Shown: piece after piece, positions 1 to 10,439 of the stretch
Position numbering within the stretch: the stretch's first letter is position 1
Layout of the letters: each line of letters starts with the position of its first letter
Assembly (NCBI GenBank): GCA_900095095.1
Contig: FMBT01000303.1
Location: 1 to 64,000, forward strand
Direction of reading: 5' to 3'
DNA: 64,000 nucleotides
Source of the DNA: Fragilariopsis cylindrus CCMP1102
Lineage: Eukaryota > Bacillariophyta > Bacillariophyceae > Bacillariales > Bacillariaceae
The notes under the pieces: model-generated
Seen by the model: only the letters and a program-made list of their open reading frames with translations
Database searches by the model: none
Told to the model about the DNA's origin: nothing
Position numbers and translations under genes: made by a program

Positions 1-5
1 TTGCC

Positions 6-1205
6 TTACAAGCGCGGACCTTTCCAATCCACTCCAATATCATTCAACGACTTGAAATGATCAAGCGTGAGGAGGGTATCAAGGCCTTCCTTCCAACGTT
101 TGTATTCTGTGCGCTGAAAAGCCATCCACTTAGCTAACTGATTTGGATTGGTTGCATTGAAAGGGACGTTGCAACTTCCCATTTGTCGGTGAAAGTGTTG
201 CAGCTGTACAAAGTTTTCATCCCACGACGCCTGAGGAGCGTGACAGTGCCATCTCAAATCAAGACTTTCGAGCATGATGATCCGCTCCGGCGTGATCTTT
301 TGTCCCTTCCCAGTCTGAAGGTTTCTGTAATTCACCCTTTGTTTTCTGACCCAAAGTCCTAGCTTTCGAGTATCTTTATCGAGCTGCGAGACGTTACTGT
401 CACCATTCATGATCCGGTATTCGCGAAGCTTTTTGAACATTACCATCCATGCATCACTCTGCCTCTGATGTTGAAGTACCTGTTTTGTTGTAATAACGAC
501 AACTGATGGAGACGATGATGAGCTAGCAGTGCTCTTTGTCTTTCTCGTACTAACCGCAAACGTACCGAGTGCTTCTACTTTTTTGGTCAGGATCTTGTTA
601 CTCTCGGCGAGCTGCTTCAGCAAGCTTTCAAATGGTGGCATTTTCGCACTTCCCAGCGCTGAAGCTGTCCTTCCCGAAACATTTCTACTGCTGCCACTGC
701 TGCCGATGCCTTGGGGTCCATCCGGAGATCCACTCCCGTGATCACTTTGTCCAAGGAATCTTCCCCCCATGCTTCTCTCCATTATACCAGGAGTCAAGGA
801 TTGGGAATGCCCGTAAAGATAATTGGATTCGTGGTGCTGCGATGGTAATAGCCCTGCCGAAGAATACTGCGAGTTATGAGTTGTTGTTGCTTCCCATGAG
901 CCTCCGGGTGGCGGTCCGTGCGGTTGCATACCATATGATGATGGGTGATTACCATAATGTGCCCTACTGAAGGAGGCCTGTGCTGACGGAAACATCGAAA
1001 AGTTTTGTTGATGTTGCTGCTGCTGCTGCTGCTGGTAGACCCGACACATACTCAAGTGTTGTTCGATAAAGCTATTTGGTGGATCACAAAATTGCGGCAC
1101 GTAACTGCAGAACTTACAGTGCCACGTTCTATCATTTTCTTGGTAAAAGGGGAGGCTGGTAGAAGGATCGTACTGTTGTTGCTGTCCCGATTCCACAGTT
1201 GTCAT
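6..1205 (-). CDS. Helicase-associated (HA) domain protein with N-terminal Cys/His cluster
   Basis: Single-exon gene of 399 residues, complete from ATG to TAA. Residues 28-54 hold a Cys-X2-Cys...His-X3-Cys arrangement (C30, C33, H50, C54) that may bind zinc. Residues 55-250 are low complexity (Gln, Ser, Gly). Two tandem modules fill the C-terminus, about 252-318 and 325-396. Each begins with W and carries the pattern LxxWVxxQR...L or LAKWMAFQR...L, ending in a V/L-x-W motif. This is the helicase-associated domain fold, abundant in stramenopile genomes as stand-alone proteins and usually presumed to bind nucleic acid. There is no helicase core here. The function is unknown; regulation or chromatin binding is an inference. 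The upstream flank contains a 71-bp tandem duplication. Confidence 0.8.
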   Translation of the reverse strand: MTTVESGQQQQYDPSTSLPFYQENDRTWHCKFCSYVPQFCDPPNSFIEQHLSMCRVYQQQQQQQHQQNFSMFPSAQASFSRAHYGNHPSSYGMQPHGPPPGGSWEATTTHNSQYSSAGLLPSQHHESNYLYGHSQSLTPGIMERSMGGRFLGQSDHGSGSPDGPQGIGSSGSSRNVSGRTASALGSAKMPPFESLLKQLAESNKILTKKVEALGTFAVSTRKTKSTASSSSSPSVVVITTKQVLQHQRQSDAWMVMFKKLREYRIMNGDSNVSQLDKDTRKLGLWVRKQRVNYRNLQTGKGQKITPERIIMLESLDLRWHCHAPQASWDENFVQLQHFHRQMGSCNVPFNATNPNQLAKWMAFQRTEYKRWKEGLDTLLTLDHFKSLNDIGVDWKGPRL

Positions 1206-1326
1206 GTCGGCTTTGAAAGAAGACGAGATAATGGTAGGAAGTTTGTTGTCGGATAGGTCGTAACGAAAAGTAAGAATATGTTACCGTAGTAAGAAAATAA
1301 ATAAATAAGAAATATGAATTTTCAAG

Positions 1327-1458
1327 CATACGACTTGTACAGGACCAGTAAAAGAAAGAAGAAGAAGAACAATAACATGAGCGATGTAGTTTCTTGTCAT
1401 ACGACTTGTACAGGACCAGTAAAAGAAAGAAGCGAAGAACAATAAAATGAGCGATGTA
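1327..1458. repeat. 71-bp tandem direct duplication
   Basis: The segment starting CATACGACTTGTACAGG at 1327 is repeated from 1398 with few differences, giving two near-identical copies in the 5' flank of the minus-strand gene that ends upstream. Both copies end in GAGCGATGTA. Confidence 0.85.
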
Positions 1459-1532
1459 CTACAACGAGAGACGAGAGACAGGGAAACAGTACGGCGCGAC
1501 GCGGCGGTAACACGTTTTTTCTGGGGCTATTA

Positions 1533-1700
1533 TAAATATAACTGTAACGGTTAAAAATATTGAGTTATTTTAACGGTCATAATTTAGTTGTGTATAAAAA
1601 GTGTATAATTTTTCATGGCTGAATAATGGCTGAATCGATTCAGCCATTATTCAGCCATTGTTCCGCCATGGTTCAGCCATAACCGTTATATTTAAAAACA
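1533..1700. repeat. Palindromic element with 44-bp perfect inverted repeat core
   Basis: Positions 1615-1658 equal their own reverse complement, centred on 1636/1637 at TCGA. Each arm contains two copies of ATGGCTGAA, so the core is a nested inverted and direct repeat. Further GCCAT-type units follow to about 1680. Partial inverted flanks (AAATATAAC with AACGGTTA on the left, AACCGTTATATTT on the right) suggest a small MITE-like element, but no clean target duplication is visible. Confidence 0.75.
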
Positions 1701-1740
1701 TTTAATTCGCCGGAATATATATTTGAGTCGTGTTGACATT

Positions 1741-1870
1741 TAACACGACTGAAAAATCTTAGCTTCTGTCCGTGATTAAGTCTTGATACGTTTCCTTTTA
1801 CGGGACTAGATACACGACTGAAACATTCTTAGCGTCTGTCCGTGATTAAGTCTAAATACGTTTCCTTCCT
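1741..1870. repeat. 70-bp imperfect tandem duplication
   Basis: Two copies, beginning at 1741 and 1811, share ACACGACTGAAA, CTGTCCGTGATTAAGTCT and ATACGTTTCCTT with scattered substitutions. Spacing is 70 bp. No coding role is seen. Confidence 0.8.
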
Positions 1871-2372
1871 GTACACGCTGTGTGCGTCGAAATTACAACG
1901 GTAAGATACTTCCGTACAAGGGATATTATTTTAAAATAAGGCTAGCTTATTTTACCCGAATCGATATTAACGCGCATTTGGTTTCGCTGTTTTCTTCATC
2001 GTTAAAACAACACACCTACCGTTGCACACAAACAATAATACATAGGGACGAATAATACATAACATGGGAGTGAGAAGTCCAAGCCGCCTTATAGCTCCTG
2101 AAATACATATAGCATTATGTTGAGACATCCTGATACAGGGAGTCGTATACTGAGGAGCCTCAGTTTGCATTTATAGAGAAGCCTCAATAAGCCCAAACTG
2201 CCTTATGGCTCCTGGTAATTGCTAAGGTGGTGACCTTTCTCATGTAGCATGACGATGAGACATTTTGCCACAAGGCACCGCTTTATCTTTCCAACCACTG
2301 TTCACTCTCACAAATCACAAGTTGATACAACCTCAAATCATTCTAAAATCAAGAAATCAATATCAAACCAAT

Positions 2373-2753
2373 ATGAGTAACTCAAACAATCAAGATATCG
2401 GCGATGATGGGTTGATTGTACACACAAACATCAGAGGTGGTGCACCGAAAGCTACAAGCTCTAGAAATAACGTTCAGCCGGCCTCCGCCGCCATCACTGC
2501 CAAAATTATGACATCATCAACATCATCATCGTCATCAACATCATCATCATCAACATCATCAACATCATCAACATCATCATTGTCATCTACAATTCTATCT
2601 ACTGCGTCACCGTATGCCGACGCTGTCAAACGACCCTCAGCATCGGCGACAACAATGGAAACTCCTTCCCTACTACCACGTCATCAACAAACTCAACAAA
2701 CAAAGTCCTTGGCAGCTAAAGCAGCGCCACGCGCCAACCATCACCACAGGTAG
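2373..2753 (+). pseudogene. Ser/Thr-rich ORF upstream of copia relic
   Basis: From ATG at 2373 a 126-residue frame runs to TAG at 2751. Its middle is almost pure Ser and Thr, encoded by (ATCATC)n-like DNA. Near the end, a shifted frame picks up the Ser-Lys-Arg-Arg coding repeats that lead into the copia RNase H relic. It therefore looks like the 5' part of one degraded coding unit broken by a frameshift. It could also be an independent low-complexity protein. No domain is recognised. Confidence 0.35.
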
Positions 2754-2758
2754 CTGGA

Positions 2759-2936
2759 TCATCCAAACGTCGTGTGATTTGGGATGACAGCGACGATGAA
2801 TAATTAAAAACCAAAGCATCCAAACGTCGTGTGATTCGGGATGACAGCGATGATGAATTTGTAGAAACCAAAGCATTCAAACGTCGTGTGATTCGGGATG
2901 ACAGCGATGATGAATTTGTAAAAACCAAAGCATCCA
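2759..2936 (+). repeat. Three 57-bp tandem repeats encoding an acidic 19-residue unit
   Basis: Units begin near 2759, 2817 and 2874, with a truncated fourth at 2931. Each encodes a unit like ASKRRVIRDDSDDEFVETK. The first unit carries a stop (GAATAATTA at about 2799); units two and three are open and read directly into the RNase H frame. Confidence 0.85.
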
Positions 2937-3530
2937 AACGTTGTGACGATGGAAAGGTAGATGATCACGTGGAAGAAGACAATGAAGATATTCCTAACAA
3001 GTCTCCGGATCATTGTTACGGCGACCCTGTTAAACTCACTGTATATGCCGATGCTGACCATGCAGGGAATAATGTAACACGTCAATCTGTAACTGGGATA
3101 CTATTACCTATTAGTAATACACCACTTGTTTGGATATCAAAACGGCAACGGACAGTGGAAACATCTACATTTGGTTCGGAAATGATTGCACCTCAAATGG
3201 CAATTGACTTAATAATTGGAATGCGATACAAACTACAATGTCTTGGTATTAAAGTTGGAAAGAGAAGTGAATTACTTGGTGATAATCTATAATATGTCAA
3301 GTGGTAAATACTACACTATCATCGTCAAAGACCAAGAAGAAACATCTCGCTCTTGTCAAATCATGCGGGTCCGTGAAGCGGTTGCTGCTGGTTTTGTTTA
3401 ATTTGGACATGTCCGATCAGAACAGAATATATCAGATATCATGACCAAACCACTTGGACCATGTATTTTCCATCGTCTGGCACATCCATATCTGTCTCGT
3501 CATCTTAATACACCATAAAGATGATAGGCC
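2817..3530 (+). mobile_element. Ty1/copia retrotransposon relic (RNase H end of pol)
   Basis: The frame 2817-3292 ends in a recognisable copia RNase H: YADADHAGN, then TRQSVTG, VWISKRQ and a degenerate EAE-box region (FGSEMIAPQMA). After a stop at 3290-3292 the homology continues in another frame. There VREAVAAGF, then NISDIMTKPLG, match the copia C-terminal block (...REx...N.aDi.TK.L). The frame breaks and stops show it is dead. No RT, integrase or LTR was found around it. The N-terminal acidic repeats are not part of normal copia RNase H. Confidence 0.75.
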
Positions 3531-5013
3531 AGAGGATATTGCTACAGATATATTGGATGTGCTGACTCCGTATCAACATTATACACAACCAACTCCAAAG
3601 ACAAGAAGTCCTCATTCTGATGAGACCACCAACAAGAACCTAGAACCATCGTACATCTTGTTACAGCAAGAGACAGAAATATTTGACCGTGAACATTGTT
3701 ACAATACAGGACTAAAATATACTATTCTAGAACTACATATTTTAAGGATAATACAATGATGAAAGATTGTATTATTATTATTGATAAGGAAATATATAGG
3801 ATTGCATATATTACATATATATATATATATATATATATATCTACAAAGTTTTGTTCACACATATTACAACCTATGTACATATAACAACAAGCAACAAACA
3901 AATTACTAAATTCTCTTCTTCCAAAAACTAGATTTTTAAGAGAATCCTTGTATACAAATACAAAATTCTACCCTATCTGAAATAAAGGGGAGTAACAGAC
4001 GGTAGGTGTACCGGCTTGTGATTGTCTCATATAAGTTATTATATCACGCGCATGTGTGCATGATATTGACTACAGCTTCAAATACTGCCTACTTGAATTG
4101 ATTTTCATATACAAGATATCACACTACATGTGGTATATCATACAAAACCGGCTCAACACATTACAATAGCTAGACGCTCTATTAGTTCCCCCCACCCCAC
4201 CCACCCTAAGGAGGACATCATTCAACACGAGTGTATACATTGCCTCAAGCTCAAAATATTTGAGCACAACTTGAAAAGAAATGGTATTGTTATCTGGAGG
4301 GGAGAAAGCTTGGGTTGCAATATAAATAGTAAGGGATAATACTTGTAGTTATTGTTATTATATGATGATGCTTGTGTAGGGGTAAGACATGAATCACTAG
4401 TGAATGAACACTAGTACAAGTATACCTGTATACAGGTCTGACCAAGGACAGAGCATATATACCACTAATGAGCAACTAAGCTCGCACTTCTAGTAAACAC
4501 TATTCACATACATTAGTAGCATAAAGTCTTCAGTCTAGTGAACTTAGGTAGCTCCTATCCTAGACACATTTACAGCTTGTGCCCACGACTGATAAATGTT
4601 ATTCTTCGCTCAGATTTATTATTCGAAATAAATTGTGTACGAGGTCGTATTACTACTTCATGGTTATATCACGTTCCGAACAGAATGTCTCCAAACAGCA
4701 TCATATTTGATGCTTCGGCATATAAAATATGCACGTTCAAGATGTGAGATATGTCGACGCACAATAACGAGTCGACTCCTATTCAATCACATCTACAGTA
4801 TTCGCTCTTCTCATATGAAAAAAAAAAATGCCATTCATAGTTCTCGACTACGACCTCGTAAACCATTAAAAATCTGATATCAGATCTCTTTTGCGTACTC
4901 TTATTCATACTTCAAGCATTTCAATAAATTATAAATTCCTTTCCTCATAATTTAAACCCATTAACAACTTCATTTCCTATTCATTCTACCATTATACTTA
5001 ACTATTTGAAATC
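3531..5013. other. Intergenic, AT-rich, no supported gene
   Basis: Contains an (AT)n tract at about 3819-3841. There are short inverted repeats: ACTAGTG...CACTAGT near 4396-4413, CTGTATACAG near 4427-4436, and a 12-bp inverted pair TACGAGGTCGTA / TACGACCTCGTA near 4638 and 4849. Part may be the decayed 3' flank or LTR of the copia relic. No ORF looks real. Confidence 0.5.
3819..3841. repeat. (AT)n microsatellite
   Basis: Uninterrupted alternating AT for about 22 nt. Confidence 0.9.
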
Positions 5014-6572
5014 ATGTTCCGCTTGATCGCTTCTCCGTCGTCGTTGGTATTGCAGCGAGGATACCAACGAGCTAACAGTGTGTGTATTCGCTCGATGACA
5101 TCGGCTGCTGCAAGTACAAGTGTTTTGTTTGATAAGATTGCCTTCATTGGGACGGGGAAAATGGCACAATCTATGATCGATCCTCTAATAAAGAATGGAT
5201 TCCAGCCAGCTTCGAAAGTATCGGTATACGATGTATCTGCGAAATCTATGCAAGAGATGAAGACAAGATACCCTGATATCCAAACCACAGAATCTCTTGC
5301 AGAGGCTGTTCATGAGGCTGATTGTATCGTCTTAGCCGTCAAACCACAAAACGTGAATGAATCCTTTTGGAATCAATTCCCCTCAAAAGATAGTGACGAT
5401 GTCAAAAAAGATAATTACCGTTTACGAGATGATGCCACTCTTGTTTCCATACTAGCTGGCACGCCAGTTAAGGATTTTGTTCCGTCGGGTATTTCGAAGA
5501 TCGTTAGAAGGTGGGTTTTGCTTCTGTACAAGTACTTTAGTACCGTATATTTTTTACTGTTCTTTTCCTTTGTTCTGTACCTTTATGTTTGCAATTATAT
5601 CATCCTCAACTTTTCTCGTTTTCGTCGTATCTCTACACATCAATCAGTATGCCGAACACGCCAAGTATGATTGGTGAAGGAATGACGGTATGTATAGTGT
5701 TTAGTGTTACTCATCCCGATTCATCGTGACCGTCGTCCCTGTTGACATGAAAGCGATGGCAAGAAAAGGTGTCAGCCGATCAACTTCGTGGAGGAGCGAT
5801 AGGACCACGCCGTCTTTTTTAGCATCTTATTCATTTTTGGTGGCAGTACCATTACTATTATTAATCTCATTCTTTCCCTTCAATTTACTTGACACATTTG
5901 CAGGTATGGTGCTGTACTTCTTCCTTGGCAACAGGCGATCGACAATCCGTCTCAAAACTCCTCCACACCTTTGGTAAGGCCATTTATGTTGACGACGAAA
6001 AATTTGTTGACATGAGTACTTCTATCAGCGGTAGTGGACCAGCCTACATATTCATGCTTATGGAGGCTATGATTGATGCGGGCGTGCATATGGGATTTTC
6101 AAGAGAAACTGCAACTACATTGGTGAATCACACATTATTAGGTAAGTGCATGTCGGCGAGTATAGAAACCTCGAATCTTGTTCTACGCTTGTTCGTGTAC
6201 TTTAGATGCGATCTGATCTTATAATTAATTGTCTATCGCTTTCGTATTCAAACAATGAATATCGTTTCAGGATCCACTCTCTATGCGATGGAAACGGGAA
6301 CGCATCCGGCACTTCTTCGGAATAGCGTTACATCACCCGGTGGAACGACTGCGAGTGCTATTTATGAACTTGAAAGGGGTGGACTCCGCCCTCTTGTGAA
6401 TGATGCAATATGGGCGTGTTATCGAAGATCGCTTGAAATGGGTGGTCGTAATTCTTCAGTAGGTCCTGGAATGGTCTACAATATGGGAGAGAAACCAGAA
6501 GCATCTACGACACACACATTCATTATATGGATACAACAGAATCAACTTCTAATGTTCCGAGTGGCGAAATGA
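5014..6572 (+). CDS. proC: Pyrroline-5-carboxylate reductase
   Basis: Catalyses the last step of proline synthesis, reducing pyrroline-5-carboxylate with NAD(P)H. Four exons join in frame: 5014-5510, 5648-5687, 5904-6141 and 6271-6572, all GT-AG, giving 358 residues. The Rossmann motif IAFIGTGKMA follows an Arg-rich, acid-poor leader of about 35 residues that could target an organelle. An internal ATG (MTSAAA) is an alternative cytosolic start. The second exon is only 40 nt and supplies the family motif MPNTPSMIGEG. The dimerisation domain has SGSGPAY and, in exon 4, the signature SPGGTTASAI. The C-terminus is uncertain. The annotated frame stops at 6572, but an overlapping frame from 6527 encodes an acidic tail (DSDDESDDDKK) ending at about 6633. 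No splice site explains a switch. Confidence 0.93.
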
Positions 6573-6815
6573 GAAATCATGTGGATAGTGATGATGAAAG
6601 TGACGACGATAAAAAAAGTGGGCAAGGAAAATAATTATATTGTGTTGCGGTAGGCTATCAATCAATTTTCCATATGTAGACTTAATTGAAGGAAATCTAA
6701 ATTACATAGAATTGAATAATTGCATGTATTCCTGTGTACTTTTCTTTAGCCATGCAGTTTTCTACAATATTGCACGAAAAAAAGAAATCAAAGATAATCA
6801 ATTATCGACCAGAGA

Positions 6816-6847
<32 letters not shown>

Positions 6848-6972
6848 CCATATCCATTTTTTACTATGAGCAGTGCGATAGTACAATTGTAAAGTAGTAT
6901 TTTTTTCTTCATTGGAATATCTACTAGAAGCCTTCCGTCTATGTATCATATTATAATGCAATTGGTGTACTA
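6573..6972. other. Convergent intergenic region
   Basis: 3' flanks of P5CR and cytochrome b5. It holds an (AT)n tract at about 6816-6841 and otherwise nothing recognisable, apart from the possible acidic reading frame of the P5CR tail to about 6633. Confidence 0.6.
6816..6841. repeat. (AT)n microsatellite
   Basis: Alternating TA for about 25 nt. Confidence 0.9.
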
Positions 6973-7702
6973 TTAAAAGTAGCCTTGAGTGTACGCATAG
7001 ATAATGGCAATCAACGCAACCAAAATAATAATTATCATGGGTGATCCGCCACCTTGTTGTGCTCTCTTTTCTGCTTCGATCTTCAACTTTTCAATTTCCT
7101 CTTCAGATAATTTGTACGTTCCAATTAAATATTTTTTAAGTTCTTTACGAGCATCTCCCGAATGGCCAATGTCCTCAAAGAATTCATCAGCATTTTGACC
7201 AGATACATCCAACATCACTTCAGCACCGCCGGGATGGTCATCTAAATATTTCGATACGTCATACACTTTGGATCCCCCTGAAAGAAAAGAAGCAGAAAAT
7301 GAATAAAAAAGGAATGAATTAAGTGAACAGTCAAAAAAAAAGACGGGCCGATACAATCTAATAATGGTTCGGTTCGATGCCGATGGCAATGCGACGAACA
7401 AATGATGATAGTAATAATAATAATGGTAATAGTAATAGAAGGGATCTTCCAATGTGTTCAAAAAGTAGTTGCTTTTATATTACCGTGCCAATCTACCAAT
7501 ACATTTCTATCTTCTTTCATCATCCATATTGCTGCCATCTTCAAAACTATGAACTTTCTATAACATTATCTAAATCACAACATGATCGTCACGTACCATT
7601 GCTTTCATTCCCAATGATCATCCAACAGTCCTCTTCTAATGTGTGCTTCGAGACTTCTGCAGAAGTATATTCTTTGAGTTGCGCGTCTTTACCTTCAGTC
7701 AT
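6973..7702 (-). CDS. Cytochrome b5, tail-anchored
   Basis: Small haem protein passing electrons to membrane desaturases and oxidases on the ER or outer mitochondrial surface. Two exons, 7597-7702 and 6973-7277, join at GT-AG to read [20 protein letters not shown]. The protein has 136 residues. The haem-ligand His is in HPGG (50-53); the second ligand is the His of DIGHSGDA (about 74). The C-terminus ends in a hydrophobic anchor ([16 protein letters not shown]) with a short polar tail, the normal form for a tail-anchored b5. I chose the ATG at 7702 because it gives the usual short lead before the domain. An in-frame ATG at 7822 would add 40 residues with no evident signal. Confidence 0.92.
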
Positions 7703-8239
7703 CGTGTTGGACGGTTTAACAGAGAGGTGAAGGTTTTGGTTATCTATTGTCAAAGAAAGATTGGTTATGAGAGCAGAGAGAGACTGTTGTAATGGTTGAT
7801 ACGTGCCGTGACGACTTTTCATACTTCCTTCGAGCTCATCATTATTGAATTACCACGTGTGTATGGTTCTTCTTAGTTGAGTCGTAAGCTTTTTATTGGC
7901 CAATTCCCAAACGTGCTCGAGCGAGGCGATTAGGATTCGATTAATTCGATATACTGCATCATAATATTTGAATATTTCGTAGAGAGATTAAAGACGAAAT
8001 AGTTTGTACAGTAACATGTACACAGTATTCATAAGAAGTGAGAGGGATGACAAACCAAATTGAATACTGTAGCAATAACTAAAACAATCAGGAAAGCTAC
8101 AAAGCGCGATGAAATGAATGGCTCATAAAGATCGGTAAGGACTTCAATTAAGGGAATCGAATCGAATCGAAAACGATTTTCGAGATAGCTACCTAGCTAG
8201 CTTAACTTTCTATTACTAAAATTTATTACTCATTAATCC
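7703..8239. other. Intergenic, no supported gene
   Basis: 5' flank of cytochrome b5 and 3' flank of the aminopeptidase. Nothing recognisable apart from AT-rich sequence and short TCGAAT/ATTCGAT repeats. Confidence 0.5.
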
Positions 8240-10044
8240 TCAGAATCCTGGAGCGTCAAGTAAACTCAAGACTAGACCCACTCCGTATCCTGTTGCACGC
8301 TCTCCATCTGAACCAGGTCCTGCCATATCAACATGAAGCCATCCACCGATGTAGGATTCATCTAAATGTGATTCAATGAAGTGACCCGCACAGGATGTTT
8401 GTGCATTGGAACGATCCTTGACGCTGTTTTTCATATCTGCAACTTCTGATTTAAATTCATCCATCAAATCGGGATAATATAACAGCGGAAAGCAAAGATC
8501 ACCTGAATGCAATCCACAACTCATTGCTCTTTTTTCGACGTCTTCGTCGCTTGCTAATATACCAGCATGTTTCTTACCCGTTGCGACTAGTTGCGCACCC
8601 GTTAATGTTGCCATGTCAACTACCAAGTCCAGACCTTCGATATTTTTGGTTGCATGAGCAACACCATCTGCCAAGACAAGACGTCCTTCTGCATCGCAGT
8701 TATTCACCTCAACAGTTTTTCCACTATACATTGACAGGATGTCATCATTTCTAAAAGCTGTAGGACCAATTGAATTCTCTGCCAAGCAAAGGATACAATG
8801 GACTTTTTTCTTCACATTGAGTTCGACTGCACTGAAGAAGCCACCTAAAAGACCTGATGCACCTCCCATATCATGTTTCATGCCGCACATACCTTTTATA
8901 AGACGAAGAAAGAAAAAGAGAGAGAAGAAAAAACTGTTGATGAGGAAGAGATGTCATTCACTACATAAGGGTCGTATTTTTTTTTTAAGATTCTCGATTC
9001 TTACCATCCTTTGATTTTAACGAGAGACCACCAGTATCATATACGATACCTTTCCCTACTAATGCTATAGTTTCGTCACCCCCACCATCATATTCAAGTA
9101 GTATCAGTCGCGGTGGGCACGTAGCTGCTTTCCCTACTGCGTAAAGGGCACCATACCCAGATTTTTGTAATTCTTCTCCCACCAATTGTGTTAGGGAAAC
9201 TTTCGGATTTTGCGACACCAGCATTTCCACTTCTTCTGCAAATCTAGTTGTTGTCATGAGCTCTGGGTGTGAGTCTACAAGTCGAGCAGCGAGTTGCACT
9301 CCAGAAGCAACACTTTCTGCCGCTTTGAGTTGTTCACTATCATCAACGAAGCTACCATCACCCTTACAAAAGATTACGTCAATTTTACTACCATTTTTAT
9401 CGTTGGATTTCATTGAAAATAGTGGAAAAGATTTTGCAATGGCTATATTGTATATAATAACATAGAAACAAGAATACAACGAAACGTAAGTGAAACAAAA
9501 CAACGTATAAACGTGCAAGAAATGGTAATAATATTAATAATAACATTAACAATAAGTTACCTGATGCTATCGGTCCAATAGGGAAATCATCCGTAAGAAT
9601 TACGACACGCGTGTTGCCTTTGGCAGAGCCTACCAGCTTTGTAAGTGAATGCACTGCCATCGGGTGGTCATGACGAGATCTCTTCATGGGCAGTACTCCC
9701 AAACTAACTGTATGAGCAATAGAATCGTCAAGCTTTATCATAGTTGTGGAGTCACCTCCCTTTTTGGAATCAATATCGTCTATCATGGCATCAAAAATTG
9801 TTCGGTCCAGGTTTGTTAACCCCATCTGTTCCATTAAATTCGGCACAACTTCCTTCATAGAATACGATTTTCCAATGATCATAGTAGAATCATATTGTGA
9901 CGGGCTGTCGAGCGTGGATCCAAAAGTCACCTTGGTAGCAGAGCTCGCCATCGTACTAAGATAATGTGGCGAAAACGCGGATGATGTTCGTGTCAGCCAC
10001 AAGAGTTGAGTGCAGCGTAACATTAATAAGGTTTGTATTTGCAT
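8240..10044 (-). CDS. Leucyl aminopeptidase, M17 family, probably plastid-targeted
   Basis: Zinc- or manganese-dependent exopeptidase removing N-terminal residues. Three exons: 9561-10044, 9005-9442 and 8240-8892, all GT-AG and in frame, giving 524 residues. All M17 metal and catalytic motifs are visible. VGKGIVYDTGG carries the Lys and Asp and MKHDMGGA a second Asp; the exon 2/3 junction lies between them. NNCDAEGRLVLADG carries the Asp-x-Glu-x-Arg signature. The N-terminus is a hydrophobic signal of about 20 residues followed by TRTSSAFSPHY. The SAF motif at a signal-peptide end, with Phe at +1, is the known import signal of diatom plastid precursors, so plastid localisation is a reasoned inference. 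The C-terminal catalytic domain is complete. Confidence 0.93.
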
Positions 10045-10439
10045 GATTATTCACTTTAACCTACCTACGGTTGTTGTTGTTATTCTCTCTGCTCTTACTA
10101 CGCACTGCCTCTTAAAGTATGCTTTATCCTCTCAATTGGCTGTATTGTGGTCTTGTATTGTATTGTGATCTTCTGATGCTTACGACAAGTACTATGCAAC
10201 ATTATGCATTTTGCTTACTATTACTGTATCCTACTTCGTAGCGTACATCATAGTACATTGAACATTGCGTGCATTATTACTTCCTCCGTGCACCGCAATA
10301 AGTTGTCCACGGGGATAAGCGCGTTAAAATTAACACGCGCAAAAGCACGGAGAGTGATTCAACGATCAATCTTATTATTATTATTATTATTATTATTATT
10401 TAATTCCATTGCAATAGATTTGACCATGGTGGTGTCTCC
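10045..10439. other. Intergenic with MITE fragment and (TTA)n tract
   Basis: 5' flank of the aminopeptidase. It contains a degenerate Stowaway-like end (listed separately), a (TTA)n run at about 10371-10400 and an imperfect palindrome GCGCGTTAAAATTAACACGC near 10318-10337. Confidence 0.6.
10278..10352. mobile_element. Degenerate Stowaway-like MITE fragment
   Basis: Starts TA-CTTCCTCCGTGCACCG, identical over 17 nt to the terminal repeat of the intact element at 35716. A weak opposite end (GCACGGAGAGTGA) lies near 10345. Probably an internally deleted or solo terminus. Confidence 0.5.

Larger units (their letters stand above)
1206..2372. other. Intergenic, repeat-rich, no supported gene
   Basis: No convincing coding sequence on either strand. 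The stretch holds two tandem duplications and a palindromic element, listed separately. It also has a loose repeat of about 22 nt (2077-2098 and 2190-2213, sharing GCCTTAT-GCTCCTG) and a 6-bp stem-loop at 2149-2163. It may include decayed ends of the copia relic that follows, but I could not define an LTR. Confidence 0.5.

Noticed and set aside
569-970. Long plus-strand frame antisense to the HA-domain gene
   Set aside because: Shadow of the minus-strand gene; it lacks domains while the minus strand has clear HA modules.
2759-2936. Possible CRISPR-like array
   Set aside because: The 57-bp units are contiguous and coding, without spacers, in a eukaryotic setting.
7598-7822. Upstream ATG (7822) of cytochrome b5
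   Set aside because: It would add 40 residues without signal features; the ATG at 7702 gives the standard b5 N-terminus. Not excluded.
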